Assembly: GCA_963844405.1 (NCBI GenBank)
Contig: CAWJNZ010000012.1
Span: 620,001-684,000, forward strand
DNA from: DASSUW01 sp963844405
GTDB lineage: Bacteria > Actinomycetota > Thermoleophilia > Solirubrobacterales > Solirubrobacteraceae
Direction: 5' to 3'
DNA length: 64,000 nt
The position numbers were made by a program, and so were the translations under genes. This document shows positions 15,068-23,030 of the stretch, piece by piece. Below the pieces are notes generated by a model. The model saw nothing but the letters and a program-made list of their open reading frames with translations, had not been told where the DNA came from and made no database searches. The stretch's first letter is position 1. The number at the start of each line of letters is the position of its first letter.

Positions 15068-16660
15068 ATGACCGACGTGGCACCCGTGCAGCAGGAAATG
15101 ATCGACGGCGAGGCGGCGGCTCGCGACGAAGCGCCGCTGTACCGGATCCTGGCGTTCTTGGTAGACGTGCTCGCTGTCCTCGTGACGCTGTTGCCGCTGC
15201 TCGTCGGCTCCGTGCTGGTCGGCGTCGGCCTCGGGTACCTGGCCGGCGCGGTGCTCGTGGCGTTCTCCGTGTACATGGCCGCGTCGGTCTGGCTCACGGG
15301 CGGCCTGACGGTCGGGAAGGCGCTGTTCGGCCTCGCCGTGAGCCGCATCGACGGCTCCGAGCCGGCGCGCGACCTGCGTGGGCTTGCGTGGTCGGCCGGC
15401 CGGCACTCGGCCGGCTATGCGGTGGCTGACGTCTTCGGGATCCGCGCGGTGGTCGCGTTGGCGAGGCGCAAGGACCGCTGCCCGCACGACCGTGCCTTCA
15501 ACAGCATCGTGGTCTTGTCCCCGACGGTCCCGGGAGCGGCCGGACGCCTGCGCGACTACGACGAGCGCCTCGAGGACGGCATCAAGCTCATCGGCGAGCG
15601 GTACGGCTGGTCCTTCCGCCTCTGGAAGCGCCTGGCGAAGCTGATGGTGTTCCCCGCGACGCTCGTGATCGCTCTCGCCGGCAAGGATTTCGTCGGCAGC
15701 GTGCTCGGGTCGCTGGCGACCCACGTTCCAGGGCTCGAGCCGCGCGCGCAGGCCGCCGTCCAGACGCCGGTCGCCGAGCCGATCTCGACGAAGGCGAGCA
15801 TCGGCCTCTGGGGCGGCGGCGCGGCGGCGACCGGGGTCATCATCGTCCTGCTCGCCCCACCGTCCGGATCGCCCGACATCGCCGACCTCAACGTCGTCTT
15901 CTCGAACCAGACCGTCGGGCAGCCGCTCACGACCGAGATCCACGTGATGAAGGCGGACGGAAGCGGCGAGCGACAGCTGACGACCAACGACGTCACGGAC
16001 GATCAGCCCGACCTGCTCGACGACCGCCGCATCGTGTTCGCCAGCGAGCGCGACGGCAACTTCGATCTCTACGTGATGGACGCCGACGGCAAGAACGAGC
16101 GGCGCCTCACCCGCCACCCGGCGGCCGACACGCAGCCGGCGTGGTCGGCCGACGGGGACCGCATCGCTTTCGTCAGCGACCGCGCCGGCAACCGGGACGT
16201 CTACGTCGTCGACGCCGACGGCACGGACCTCCGGCGGCTGACCGGCGACGGCGCGGACGATGCCGAGCCCGCCTGGGCGCCCGACGGCGACGAGCTCGTC
16301 TTCGCGAGCGACCGCGCCGGTAACCCGGACCTCTACGTCATGGAGGACGACGGCACCGACCTGCGCCGGCTCACCGCGAGCGAGGCGAGCGAGTCGTCGC
16401 CGGCGTGGACGCCCGGTGAGCGCATCGCCTTCGTCAGCGACCGCGCCGGCAACCTGGACGTCTACACGATCAAGGATGACGGAACCGGGACGCGACAGCT
16501 GACGCGCCACGAGGCGGACGACTACACGCCGCAGTGGTCCCCGGACGGCGAGCAGGTGATCTTCGCCAGCGGCCGAGGCTTCTCCGACGGGAGCGGCGAG
16601 CTGTACGCCGTCGACGCCGACGGCGGCCCGGCCCGGCAGCTCACGAAGCTGAACCCCTGA
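15068..16660 (+). CDS. RDD-domain membrane protein fused to a TolB/PD40-type beta-propeller
   Basis: A 530-residue protein from the ATG at 15068. The N-terminal part is an RDD membrane domain (Arg-Asp...Asp pattern; helices near residues 30-80, GGLTVGKALFGLAVSRIDG, and CPHDRAFNSIVVL). A further helix near residues 250-270 precedes an extracytoplasmic propeller of at least five PD40 repeats, each with the pattern 'D-G-S/T-x-x-R-Q/R-L-T ... P-x-W-S-P-D-G ... I-x-F-x-S-x-R' (for example QPAWSADGDRIAFVSDRAGN). TolB-like propellers bind peptides or proteins. The fusion suggests a membrane receptor or scaffold, but no function is established. Confidence 0.78.
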   Translation: MTDVAPVQQEMIDGEAAARDEAPLYRILAFLVDVLAVLVTLLPLLVGSVLVGVGLGYLAGAVLVAFSVYMAASVWLTGGLTVGKALFGLAVSRIDGSEPARDLRGLAWSAGRHSAGYAVADVFGIRAVVALARRKDRCPHDRAFNSIVVLSPTVPGAAGRLRDYDERLEDGIKLIGERYGWSFRLWKRLAKLMVFPATLVIALAGKDFVGSVLGSLATHVPGLEPRAQAAVQTPVAEPISTKASIGLWGGGAAATGVIIVLLAPPSGSPDIADLNVVFSNQTVGQPLTTEIHVMKADGSGERQLTTNDVTDDQPDLLDDRRIVFASERDGNFDLYVMDADGKNERRLTRHPAADTQPAWSADGDRIAFVSDRAGNRDVYVVDADGTDLRRLTGDGADDAEPAWAPDGDELVFASDRAGNPDLYVMEDDGTDLRRLTASEASESSPAWTPGERIAFVSDRAGNLDVYTIKDDGTGTRQLTRHEADDYTPQWSPDGEQVIFASGRGFSDGSGELYAVDADGGPARQLTKLNP

Positions 16661-16661
16661 C

Positions 16662-16679
16662 GCGCCGACCGGCCGGCGC
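16662..16679 (+). terminator. Short GC hairpin after the RDD-propeller gene
   Basis: GCGCCG, six-base loop, CGGCGC starts just after the stop codon. It has no T tract, which is common in very GC-rich actinobacteria. The stem is only six pairs, so this is a weak call. Confidence 0.35.
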
Positions 16680-16703
16680 CCGCGCCCGCGTAGGATCGCG
16701 GCG

Positions 16704-17834
16704 GTGAAGATCGCCGTCTCGCGGGCGCCCGGCGCCGAGCGCGTCGTGACGCCGCTCGAGCTGTTCTTCGATCTCGTCTACGTCTTCGCGATCGGGCAGC
16801 TCTCGCACCACCTGCTCGAGCACGTCGACCTGCGCACCGCCGCCGAGACCGTCATCCTGACGCTGGCGGTCGTCTACGCGTGGTACATGACGGCGTGGGG
16901 CGCGAACTGGCTCGAGCCGAACCGGCTCCCGGTGCGCCTGTTGCTCGTCGGGCTGATGTTCGCGAGCCTGCTCATGTCGGTCGCCATCGGCGACGCGTTC
17001 GAGGACCGGGCGTGGCTGTTCGTGACCGGCTACCTGCTGCTCCAGCTCGGGCGCTCGTCGTTCCTCATGCTCGCCCTGCGCGGCCGCGCCCTCGGCGAGC
17101 ACTTCGTGAACGACCTCGTCTGGGAGCTCGTCCTCGGCGCGCTCTGGGTCGCCGGCGCGCTCGCCGACGGCGACGCCCGCCTCGTGCTGTGGGGCATCGC
17201 CGTCGTCGGCACCCAGGCGGGCGTGTGGTCGCTGCACTGGCTCCCCGGCCGCGGGCAGCGGATCGACCTCGAGCACACCGACATCGCCGCCGAGCACCTG
17301 ATCGAGCGCTTCCGGCTCTTCTTCATCATCGCCCTCGGCGAGACCGTGCTGACGACGGGGTCCGCGTTCACCGGCGAGCCCTTCGAACTCGGGCGCCTGC
17401 TCGCGCTAGCGGTCAGCTTCACCGGGACCCTGGCGCTGTGGTGGTGCTACTTCCAGCGCGCGGAGGAGGTCGGCGTCGAGGCCGCCGAGGCGGCCGAGGA
17501 CGCCGGCGCGGTGGGGTGGTGGGGGACGTGGACGCTGACGCTGATCGTGCTCGCGCTGATCGCCATCGCGGTGGGCGACGAGCTGGCGATCGCCCATCCG
17601 GGCGACGACGCGACGCTCGGGTTCACGCTGCTCACGTTCGGCGGCCCGGCGCTCTTCCTCGTCGCCCAGGCCTTCTTCTTCCGCGAGGCGCTCGGCGCCG
17701 TGCCCCGGTCGCGGCTGCTCGGCATCGCGGCGCTGGTCGTCCTCGCCCTCGTCACCGCGCCGCTCACGCTGATCGCGGGCACCGCGGCGGCGAGCGCCGT
17801 CCTCGTCGCGGTGGCGGTCGCGGACACGCTCTAG
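16704..17834 (+). CDS. Low temperature requirement A (LtrA) family membrane protein
   Basis: A 376-residue protein with about ten hydrophobic helices. The N-terminal motif RVVTPLELFFDLVYVFAIGQ is the LtrA hallmark, and LIERFRLFFIIALGETVLTT in the centre is the second conserved block. The family was first described in Listeria as needed for growth at low temperature; its biochemical role is unknown. The TAG stop lies in the CTAG that forms the left tip of the palindromic element at 17831-17997, so the last codon(s) may have been set by that insertion. Confidence 0.85.
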   Translation: MKIAVSRAPGAERVVTPLELFFDLVYVFAIGQLSHHLLEHVDLRTAAETVILTLAVVYAWYMTAWGANWLEPNRLPVRLLLVGLMFASLLMSVAIGDAFEDRAWLFVTGYLLLQLGRSSFLMLALRGRALGEHFVNDLVWELVLGALWVAGALADGDARLVLWGIAVVGTQAGVWSLHWLPGRGQRIDLEHTDIAAEHLIERFRLFFIIALGETVLTTGSAFTGEPFELGRLLALAVSFTGTLALWWCYFQRAEEVGVEAAEAAEDAGAVGWWGTWTLTLIVLALIAIAVGDELAIAHPGDDATLGFTLLTFGGPALFLVAQAFFFREALGAVPRSRLLGIAALVVLALVTAPLTLIAGTAAASAVLVAVAVADTL

Positions 17835-17997
17835 TGTCCCGATTCGGAAGTTCGATGGCAGTCTGCGGGCGCCTGGCCGCGCCTGGCGCCCGCCGCCGGC
17901 CTCGCAAGTACGCCCGGTACGAGCCAGGCCGGCGGCGAACGCCAGACACGACCATGCATCCCGCAGCTGCGACTGAACTTACGAATCGAGACACTAG
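17831..17997. mobile_element. MITE-like palindromic element with 23-bp terminal inverted repeats
   Basis: The left tip at 17831-17853 (CTAGTGTCCCGATTCGGAAG plus TTC) and the right tip at 17975-17997 are inverted copies matching at 21 of 23 positions. Inside is a perfect 12-bp stem (CGCCGCCGGCCT at 17891-17902 with AGGCCGGCGGCG at 17926-17937) extended outward by CTGGCG/CGCCAG and CTGCGGG/CCCGCAG pairs. The whole 167 bp can therefore fold into one long hairpin. It encodes no protein. The outer CTAG is self-complementary and could be a duplicated CTAG target. Both flanking convergent genes use the TAG of these tips as stop codon. It could be a non-autonomous transposable element, now perhaps acting as a bidirectional terminator. 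I saw no second copy in the window. Confidence 0.65.
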
Positions 17998-18707
17998 CCG
18001 AGCGCCGCGGGGAGCTGCGAGCGCGACGCGACGTCGAGCTTGCGGAACACGCCGCGCAGATGCGTCTCCACGGTCTTCTCGGACACGAACAGCGCCTGCG
18101 CGATCGCGCGGTTCGTCATCCCCTCGGCCGCCATGGCGGCGACGCGCCGCTCCGCCGCTGTCAGTGCGTCGGGGCCGCTGGTTCGAAGCCGGCGCGGCTG
18201 CGCACCGCTGGCGACGAGCTCCGCGTGGGCGCGCTCCGCCACCGGTCTCGCCCCGCAGGCGAGCGCCATGTCGAGCCCCTCGCGCAGGTGCTCGCGCGCG
18301 GCCCGCCGCGACCCGGCGCGCCGCTCGAGGGCGCCGAGATCGACCAGCGCGCGCAGCTGTTCGAGCCGCGCCTCGCCGGCGGCCGCCGTCTCGACGGCCT
18401 CGCGCAGGAGCCGCGCCCCGCCGGTCCCGCCCTCGACGACCGCCGCCTCGGCGAGCCGGCCGCTCTGGTGGGCGGCGAACGAGCGCAGGGCCGCGATCAA
18501 GGCCATGCTGAGCATCGCGCCGCGCGCCCGCGTCCGCGCGAGCGCCTCGTCGTAGACGCGGAGCGCCCGGCCCAGCTCGCCCGCGATGGCGAGCACGACC
18601 GGCGCGTGCTGGAACGACAGGAGCGGCTCCTCGGCCATCAGGAAGCCGCCGGTCAGCGAGCGCTCGGCCAGCGCGATCGCGTGCTCGCGCGAGCCGGCCC
18701 GCGTCAT
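17994..18707 (-). CDS. LuxR-type regulator, C-terminal part of a LAL-family protein (5' truncated)
   Basis: A 237-residue frame. Residues 1-165 are TPR-like helical repeats (GARLLREAVETAAAGEARLE and similar), as found in the middle of large ATP-binding LuxR (LAL) regulators. The C-terminal LuxR helix-turn-helix is intact: LTAAERRVAAMAAEGMTNRA, then FVSEKTVETHLRGVFRKLDV. The ATPase domain of some 600 residues that should precede it is missing. In-frame homology-like sequence continues upstream to about 18770, where RHS sequence on the other strand begins. The ATG at 18707 is therefore an internal Met of a broken gene. A free DNA-binding fragment could still be made. Its TAG stop lies in the right tip of the MITE-like element. 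Confidence 0.7.
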   Translation of the reverse strand: MTRAGSREHAIALAERSLTGGFLMAEEPLLSFQHAPVVLAIAGELGRALRVYDEALARTRARGAMLSMALIAALRSFAAHQSGRLAEAAVVEGGTGGARLLREAVETAAAGEARLEQLRALVDLGALERRAGSRRAAREHLREGLDMALACGARPVAERAHAELVASGAQPRRLRTSGPDALTAAERRVAAMAAEGMTNRAIAQALFVSEKTVETHLRGVFRKLDVASRSQLPAALG

Positions 18708-18772
18708 CTCATCGCGCGCGAGGCTGGCGAGCAGCTTGCAGGCGGCGCGGCTGGTCGGGGGGAGGGCGGGGT

Positions 18773-19524
18773 GGCGGCGAGCGCTACCTCGTCGCGACCG
18801 ACCAGTCCGGCTCGGCGACGGCGATCACGAACGCCGCGGGCGCGACGGTCAAGGCGGTCACCTACGACAGCTTCGGCAAGCCGCTGACGGACAGCAACCC
18901 GTCGTTCGCGTACCCGTTCGCCTTCGCCGGCGGCCTCGCCGACGAGACGACGGACCTCGTGAGGTTCGGGCTGCGCGACTACGACCCCGACTCCGGCCGC
19001 TGGACCGCCCGCGACCCGAGCCTGGCCGCGGGGTCCGACGGCAACCTCTACAGCTACGTCTCCAGCGACCCCGTGAACCGCTCCGATCCGGCCGGGCTCT
19101 TCTCGGCGGCGTGTCGGCCTACGGCGGCATCGGCGGCGGGCTGCGGCTCACCTTCACCCGCGAGGGCTTCTCGTGGTGCGGGGAGCTCGGCGTCGGCGTC
19201 GGCGTCACGGCCGAGCTCGACCCGTTCTCCGACCTCGACAAGGAGACGGTCGGCGTGTTCGGCGAGGCGAAGCTCGACCTGCTCGGCATCGCCGGCGTGA
19301 AGGTAAAGGCCGAGGTCACCAACCCCTGCGGCACGGGGGCGGGGCCGAGCGACGGCGACTACGACGTCAGCTTCAAGCCCGAGGTCTGCCTCGCCCTCGT
19401 GTGCACGAGCGGCGACAACCTCAAGGGCAAGGGCGATCCGACGAAGCTGATGCCGAAGTTCAAGCCCGAGATCGGCGCGAGCGCGAAGGCGGGGACGAAG
19501 GCGTGCGCGCAGCTGAAGTGGTGA
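18773..19524 (+). pseudogene. RHS-repeat protein remnant (C-terminal end only)
   Basis: From 18773 the frame reads GGERYLVATDQSGSATAITN, and continues to the RHS core signature RFGLRDYDPDSGRWTARDP and YSYVSSDPVNRSDPAGL. The frame then shifts near 19102 into a 135-residue variable C-terminus, starting GGVSAYGGIGGGLRLTFTRE and ending KACAQLKW. The N-terminal repeat barrel (normally over 1,000 residues) is gone and no start codon precedes the homology. RHS proteins carry toxins or surface domains at the C-terminus; I recognise no toxin motif in this tail. The break point abuts the broken LAL gene on the other strand. Confidence 0.75.
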
Positions 19525-19575
19525 GCCATCGAGTGGGCGTGGAATAACGGTGGTCGCGGGCGCGTCGGAACGGAT

Positions 19576-21855
19576 ATGCCATCGATCGTCCGCGCACTCC
19601 AGGTCGTGCTCTCGACCACCGTCCTCGTCGCCGCCGCCCTGCTGGCGAGCGCCGCCCCCGCTTCGGCGTACGACACGGGATCGCACTTCGAGATCACCGA
19701 GGACGCCATGGACGCCGAGGGCTTCAACACGGACTCGGTCGGCGTCGCGCAGGTGAACAACTGGTTCGTCGACTTCTACGAGCAGGCCGACAGCAACCCG
19801 TTCTCCGGTCACGGCGGCTTCCTCAAGCGCCTGCTGTCAGGGGCGATCGTGACCGAGGGCTGGCCGGACGACCTGATCGATGCGGCGCAGCGGTCGCACT
19901 TCGACAGCTCGACGTCGACGCTGTTCAGCACGGTGGGCATGACCGCCGAGTGGGACCGGCTCCGGCGAGCGACGTTCACGCTCGCCCGCGAGGCGCGCGA
20001 CGCCGACGATCACGCCGCGCTGCTCGCCGTCCTCGGCATCAGCCTGCACCAGGTGCAGGACTTCTACTCGCACACGAACTGGGTCGAGCCCGGGACCGTC
20101 CTCGGCGGCGAGGGGCCGGACTGGCAGGGGCGCGGCTTCGGGACCACCCCGACGTGGTTCGACGTGCCGGCCGACGTCCGCGACGGCGTGAGCGTCTACA
20201 CCGCCAACACGCAGGGGCATCCGCGGCAGCACGGCTCCTGGAACACCGACCGCAACCGCAACCTGCTGACGGCGATGAGCAAGGACTGGCCGGGCCGGCC
20301 GCTCTACCTCCAGGCGGCGATCAGCACCTACTTCGCCTCGCGCCAGTGGATCCAGGCGGTGCGGTCGTGGGTCGGCGACGACGCGTTCTGGCGCCGCGCC
20401 CAGGGCTTCCGCGCCAATCAGCGCGACCTCGACCACGACCTCGACGGCGCGTACAAGATCTCCCTGTACAGCGGCCACTGGCAGGGCCAGGGCGAGCCGC
20501 TCGGCGGTGAGCGCGGGCCGGGCGGGAGCCTGATCAGCCTGCGCCAGGCGGTCAAGCACTACTTCCAGCCGAAGTTCAACGTCGGCAACCTGCGCGGCCG
20601 CAGCGAGTACCGGAGCCGCTTCGAGGGCCTGATCCGGCGCATGGCCGACCGCAATCCGCCGGGCGAGATCGCGCCGGTGCCGTCGAGCCAGGACCTCCAG
20701 CGGGCGATGCGGATCGTCGTCCTGCGCGTGCTCAGCATGCGCGGACGGGGGCTCGGCGACCCGGGGCCCGACGACGCCGACATGTACGCGAGCGTGCGGA
20801 TCGACGGCCAGCCGATGACCTCGTCGGTCATCCACGGACACGACAAGTTCTCGTTCGGGAACCCCAACGAGCCGTTCACCTGGATCAAGGCCGTGCCGGC
20901 CGTGCCGAACGAGGGCGAGCCGGTGGAGTCGGTCGAGGTCCAGGTCAAGACCGGCGACGTGCGCTTCGCGGGCACCGACGACGACGTCTTCCTGCGGCTC
21001 GGTCGGGGCCTGCGCTTCAACCTCGACAAGCGGCTCTACAACGACTTCGAGCGCGGCGACCGCGACACGTACAGCGTCCCGATCGACGACGCGGTGCGGC
21101 GCGGCATGCGCGTCGGCGACATCCGCGAGGTCACGGTCCAGAAGGCGCGCGACGGCATCGCCGGCGGGTGGCGGCTCGGCGGCGTGAGGCTGTTCGTCAA
21201 CGGCCGTCTCCTCTACAGCAAGCGGAACGTGAACCGCTGGCTCGAGGACGACGACCGCACGTTCACGGCGCCGGACTTCGTGCGCAGCGCCCCGCGCGGG
21301 ACCAAGATCCCCGTGTGGCTCCGGCTCGACGAGGACGACCTCGTCTACGGCGGCGACGACCAGGGCGACATCAACGAGTTCGACAAGCGCCGCACGGTCG
21401 CCGTCGGCTACTCGCCGGGGCCGCCGCTCCAGCGCACGATCACGGGCGGCGGACGCCATGGCGGCCGGCTCGACGACGGCGACGAGGCGACGATCGTCTA
21501 CCGGCTCGAGACGATCACGCCGGAGACGATCAGCCGGCAGCAGCAGCCGCCTCCGCCCCCGCCTCCGCCTCCGCCGGCCCAGCGGCCGGACCTCGTCGTC
21601 ACGTCGTTCTTCTACAACAGCGTGACCGTCACGAACCGGGGCTCCGGCGCCGCCGGCCCGTTCCGGCTGCGGGCCGGGGATGCGACGACGAGCGTGTTCG
21701 AATCGTTCACGGGCCTGCGCCCGGGCGAGTCGGCCACGCGCACCCTGTCGCTCAACTGCGAACGGTCCTACGTCGCGCTGGTCGACGACCTGTCGCAGGT
21801 CGAGGAGACCGACGAGGCGAACAACACCAAGGGCTCCGAGCCCGTCGTCTGCTGA
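19576..21855 (+). CDS. Secreted Het-C-like phospholipase with PLAT and CARDB domains
   Basis: A 759-residue protein. The signal peptide (residues 1-32) ends in SAAPASA. The N-terminal domain resembles zinc-dependent phospholipase C and fungal Het-C: GSHFEITEDAM, then LGISLHQVQDFYSHTNWVEP, with His and Asp residues that bind zinc in that fold, and GSWNTDRNRNLL. A PLAT/LH2-like domain follows (about residues 450-560; VEVQVKTGDVRFAGTDDDVF), then a proline-rich linker of ten Pro in a row near residue 660, and a C-terminal CARDB domain (PDLVVTSFFYNSVTVTNRGS). A role on membranes or lipids is likely. The 3' end overlaps the P450 gene by 88 bases. It follows an RHS remnant, so an origin in a conflict locus is possible. 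Confidence 0.75.
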   Translation: MPSIVRALQVVLSTTVLVAAALLASAAPASAYDTGSHFEITEDAMDAEGFNTDSVGVAQVNNWFVDFYEQADSNPFSGHGGFLKRLLSGAIVTEGWPDDLIDAAQRSHFDSSTSTLFSTVGMTAEWDRLRRATFTLAREARDADDHAALLAVLGISLHQVQDFYSHTNWVEPGTVLGGEGPDWQGRGFGTTPTWFDVPADVRDGVSVYTANTQGHPRQHGSWNTDRNRNLLTAMSKDWPGRPLYLQAAISTYFASRQWIQAVRSWVGDDAFWRRAQGFRANQRDLDHDLDGAYKISLYSGHWQGQGEPLGGERGPGGSLISLRQAVKHYFQPKFNVGNLRGRSEYRSRFEGLIRRMADRNPPGEIAPVPSSQDLQRAMRIVVLRVLSMRGRGLGDPGPDDADMYASVRIDGQPMTSSVIHGHDKFSFGNPNEPFTWIKAVPAVPNEGEPVESVEVQVKTGDVRFAGTDDDVFLRLGRGLRFNLDKRLYNDFERGDRDTYSVPIDDAVRRGMRVGDIREVTVQKARDGIAGGWRLGGVRLFVNGRLLYSKRNVNRWLEDDDRTFTAPDFVRSAPRGTKIPVWLRLDEDDLVYGGDDQGDINEFDKRRTVAVGYSPGPPLQRTITGGGRHGGRLDDGDEATIVYRLETITPETISRQQQPPPPPPPPPPAQRPDLVVTSFFYNSVTVTNRGSGAAGPFRLRAGDATTSVFESFTGLRPGESATRTLSLNCERSYVALVDDLSQVEETDEANNTKGSEPVVC

Positions 21856-23030
21856 GCCTCCGTCCAGAGGACGTGCAGCTCGGGCGGCTTGCGGAACACG
21901 AGCCCGCGCGGCTCGGCCGGGCGAGCCGGATCGAGGCGCAGGGCCGGGAGCCGGCGCAGCAGGCGTTCGACGGCGGTATGGGCCTCCAGGCGTGCCAGGT
22001 GCATCCCGATGCACACGTGCGGCCCGTGAGCGAACGCCACGTGCCGGTGCGCGTTGTCGCGGCGGACGTCGAAAAGATCGGGGTCCGGGAACGTCGCCGG
22101 GTCGCGGTTGGCGCCGGCGATCGAGATGCGGACGAGGTCGCCGCCGCCGATCGGGGCGCCGGCGAGCTCGACGTCGGCGGTCGCGTAGCGGTCGATGACC
22201 GCCGCGGCCGGCTCGAGACGCAGCGACTCCTCGATGGCGTTGGGCAGCAGGCCGGCGTCCGCTCTCACGAGCGCGAGCTGATCCGGCTGCGAGAGCAGGT
22301 GCAGGACGGCGTTGGCGATCATGCCGTCGGTGGTCTCGATGCCGCCGAACAGCAGCACGGCGGCATTGGAGATCACGCGCTCGCGCTCCAGGCCGCCGGC
22401 CTCGCCGGCGGCGGCGGCGAGGAGCGAGGCGGCCGGCTCGCGATCGAGCGCCGGGCCGATCGCGGCGGACAGCGCTTGATAGGCCTCGCGTCCGGAGGCG
22501 CTGAGCGGCCGGCCGGCGGTGATCTCGGTCACCGCCTCCACGATCCGCTCGTACCAGCCGAGCACCGCGCCCGCGTCGGCCTCCTCGAGGCCGAGCGCGA
22601 CCGTGACGACGGCGACGGCCAGCGGACCGGTCAGGCTGCGTCGCAGGTCCGCCCGGCCGGCCGGCTCGATGGCGTCGATCAGTCGCTCGGTCTCCCGCGC
22701 CACGACCTCCGTGAAGCGCGCGCGCACGGCGGCGAGACGGAACGGGGCGGCGAACGGCTCGCGGTGGCGCCGGTGCTCCTCGCCGTCGAGCGTGAGCATG
22801 CTCGAGCCGACCACCTGCCCGGTCGAGAAGCGCGGGTCGTCGACGGTGAAGGACTCCGGGTCGCGCATCACCTGGAGTGCGACGTCGCGCCGGGTGACGA
22901 GCCACCCGTCCAGCGCGGGCAGCCATGAGACCGGCTCGCCCTCGCGCAGGCGCGCGAGCAGCGCGTGCGGGTCCCGCTCGAGCTGCTCCAGGCTGACGCC
23001 GGCGCCGATCGGGAACCGCGATCCGATCAC
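21768..23030 (-). CDS. Cytochrome P450
   Basis: A 420-residue soluble bacterial P450. The heme-binding loop FAHGPHVCIGMHLARLEA supplies the cysteine ligand, the I-helix oxygen site is LLFGGIETTDGMI (an A/G-G-I-E-T-T variant), and the K-helix ExxR is EESLRLEP. The substrate is unknown. Its start overlaps the stop of the propeller gene (ATGA), so the two are coupled. The last 30 or so residues, beyond the usual end near VFRKPPELHVLW, lie in the overlap with the convergent Het-C-like gene and are probably a non-conserved tail. Confidence 0.9.
   Translation of the reverse strand: MIGSRFPIGAGVSLEQLERDPHALLARLREGEPVSWLPALDGWLVTRRDVALQVMRDPESFTVDDPRFSTGQVVGSSMLTLDGEEHRRHREPFAAPFRLAAVRARFTEVVARETERLIDAIEPAGRADLRRSLTGPLAVAVVTVALGLEEADAGAVLGWYERIVEAVTEITAGRPLSASGREAYQALSAAIGPALDREPAASLLAAAAGEAGGLERERVISNAAVLLFGGIETTDGMIANAVLHLLSQPDQLALVRADAGLLPNAIEESLRLEPAAAVIDRYATADVELAGAPIGGGDLVRISIAGANRDPATFPDPDLFDVRRDNAHRHVAFAHGPHVCIGMHLARLEAHTAVERLLRRLPALRLDPARPAEPRGLVFRKPPELHVLWTEAQQTTGSEPLVLFASSVSSTCDRSSTSAT

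Noticed and set aside
18773..19524. Intact RHS polymorphic toxin
   Set aside because: There is no start, no repeat barrel, a frame break, no recognised toxin motif and no immunity gene.
21540..21585. CCG/CCT-rich simple repeat
   Set aside because: It is the ten-proline linker of the Het-C-like protein, not an unstable repeat with an evident function.
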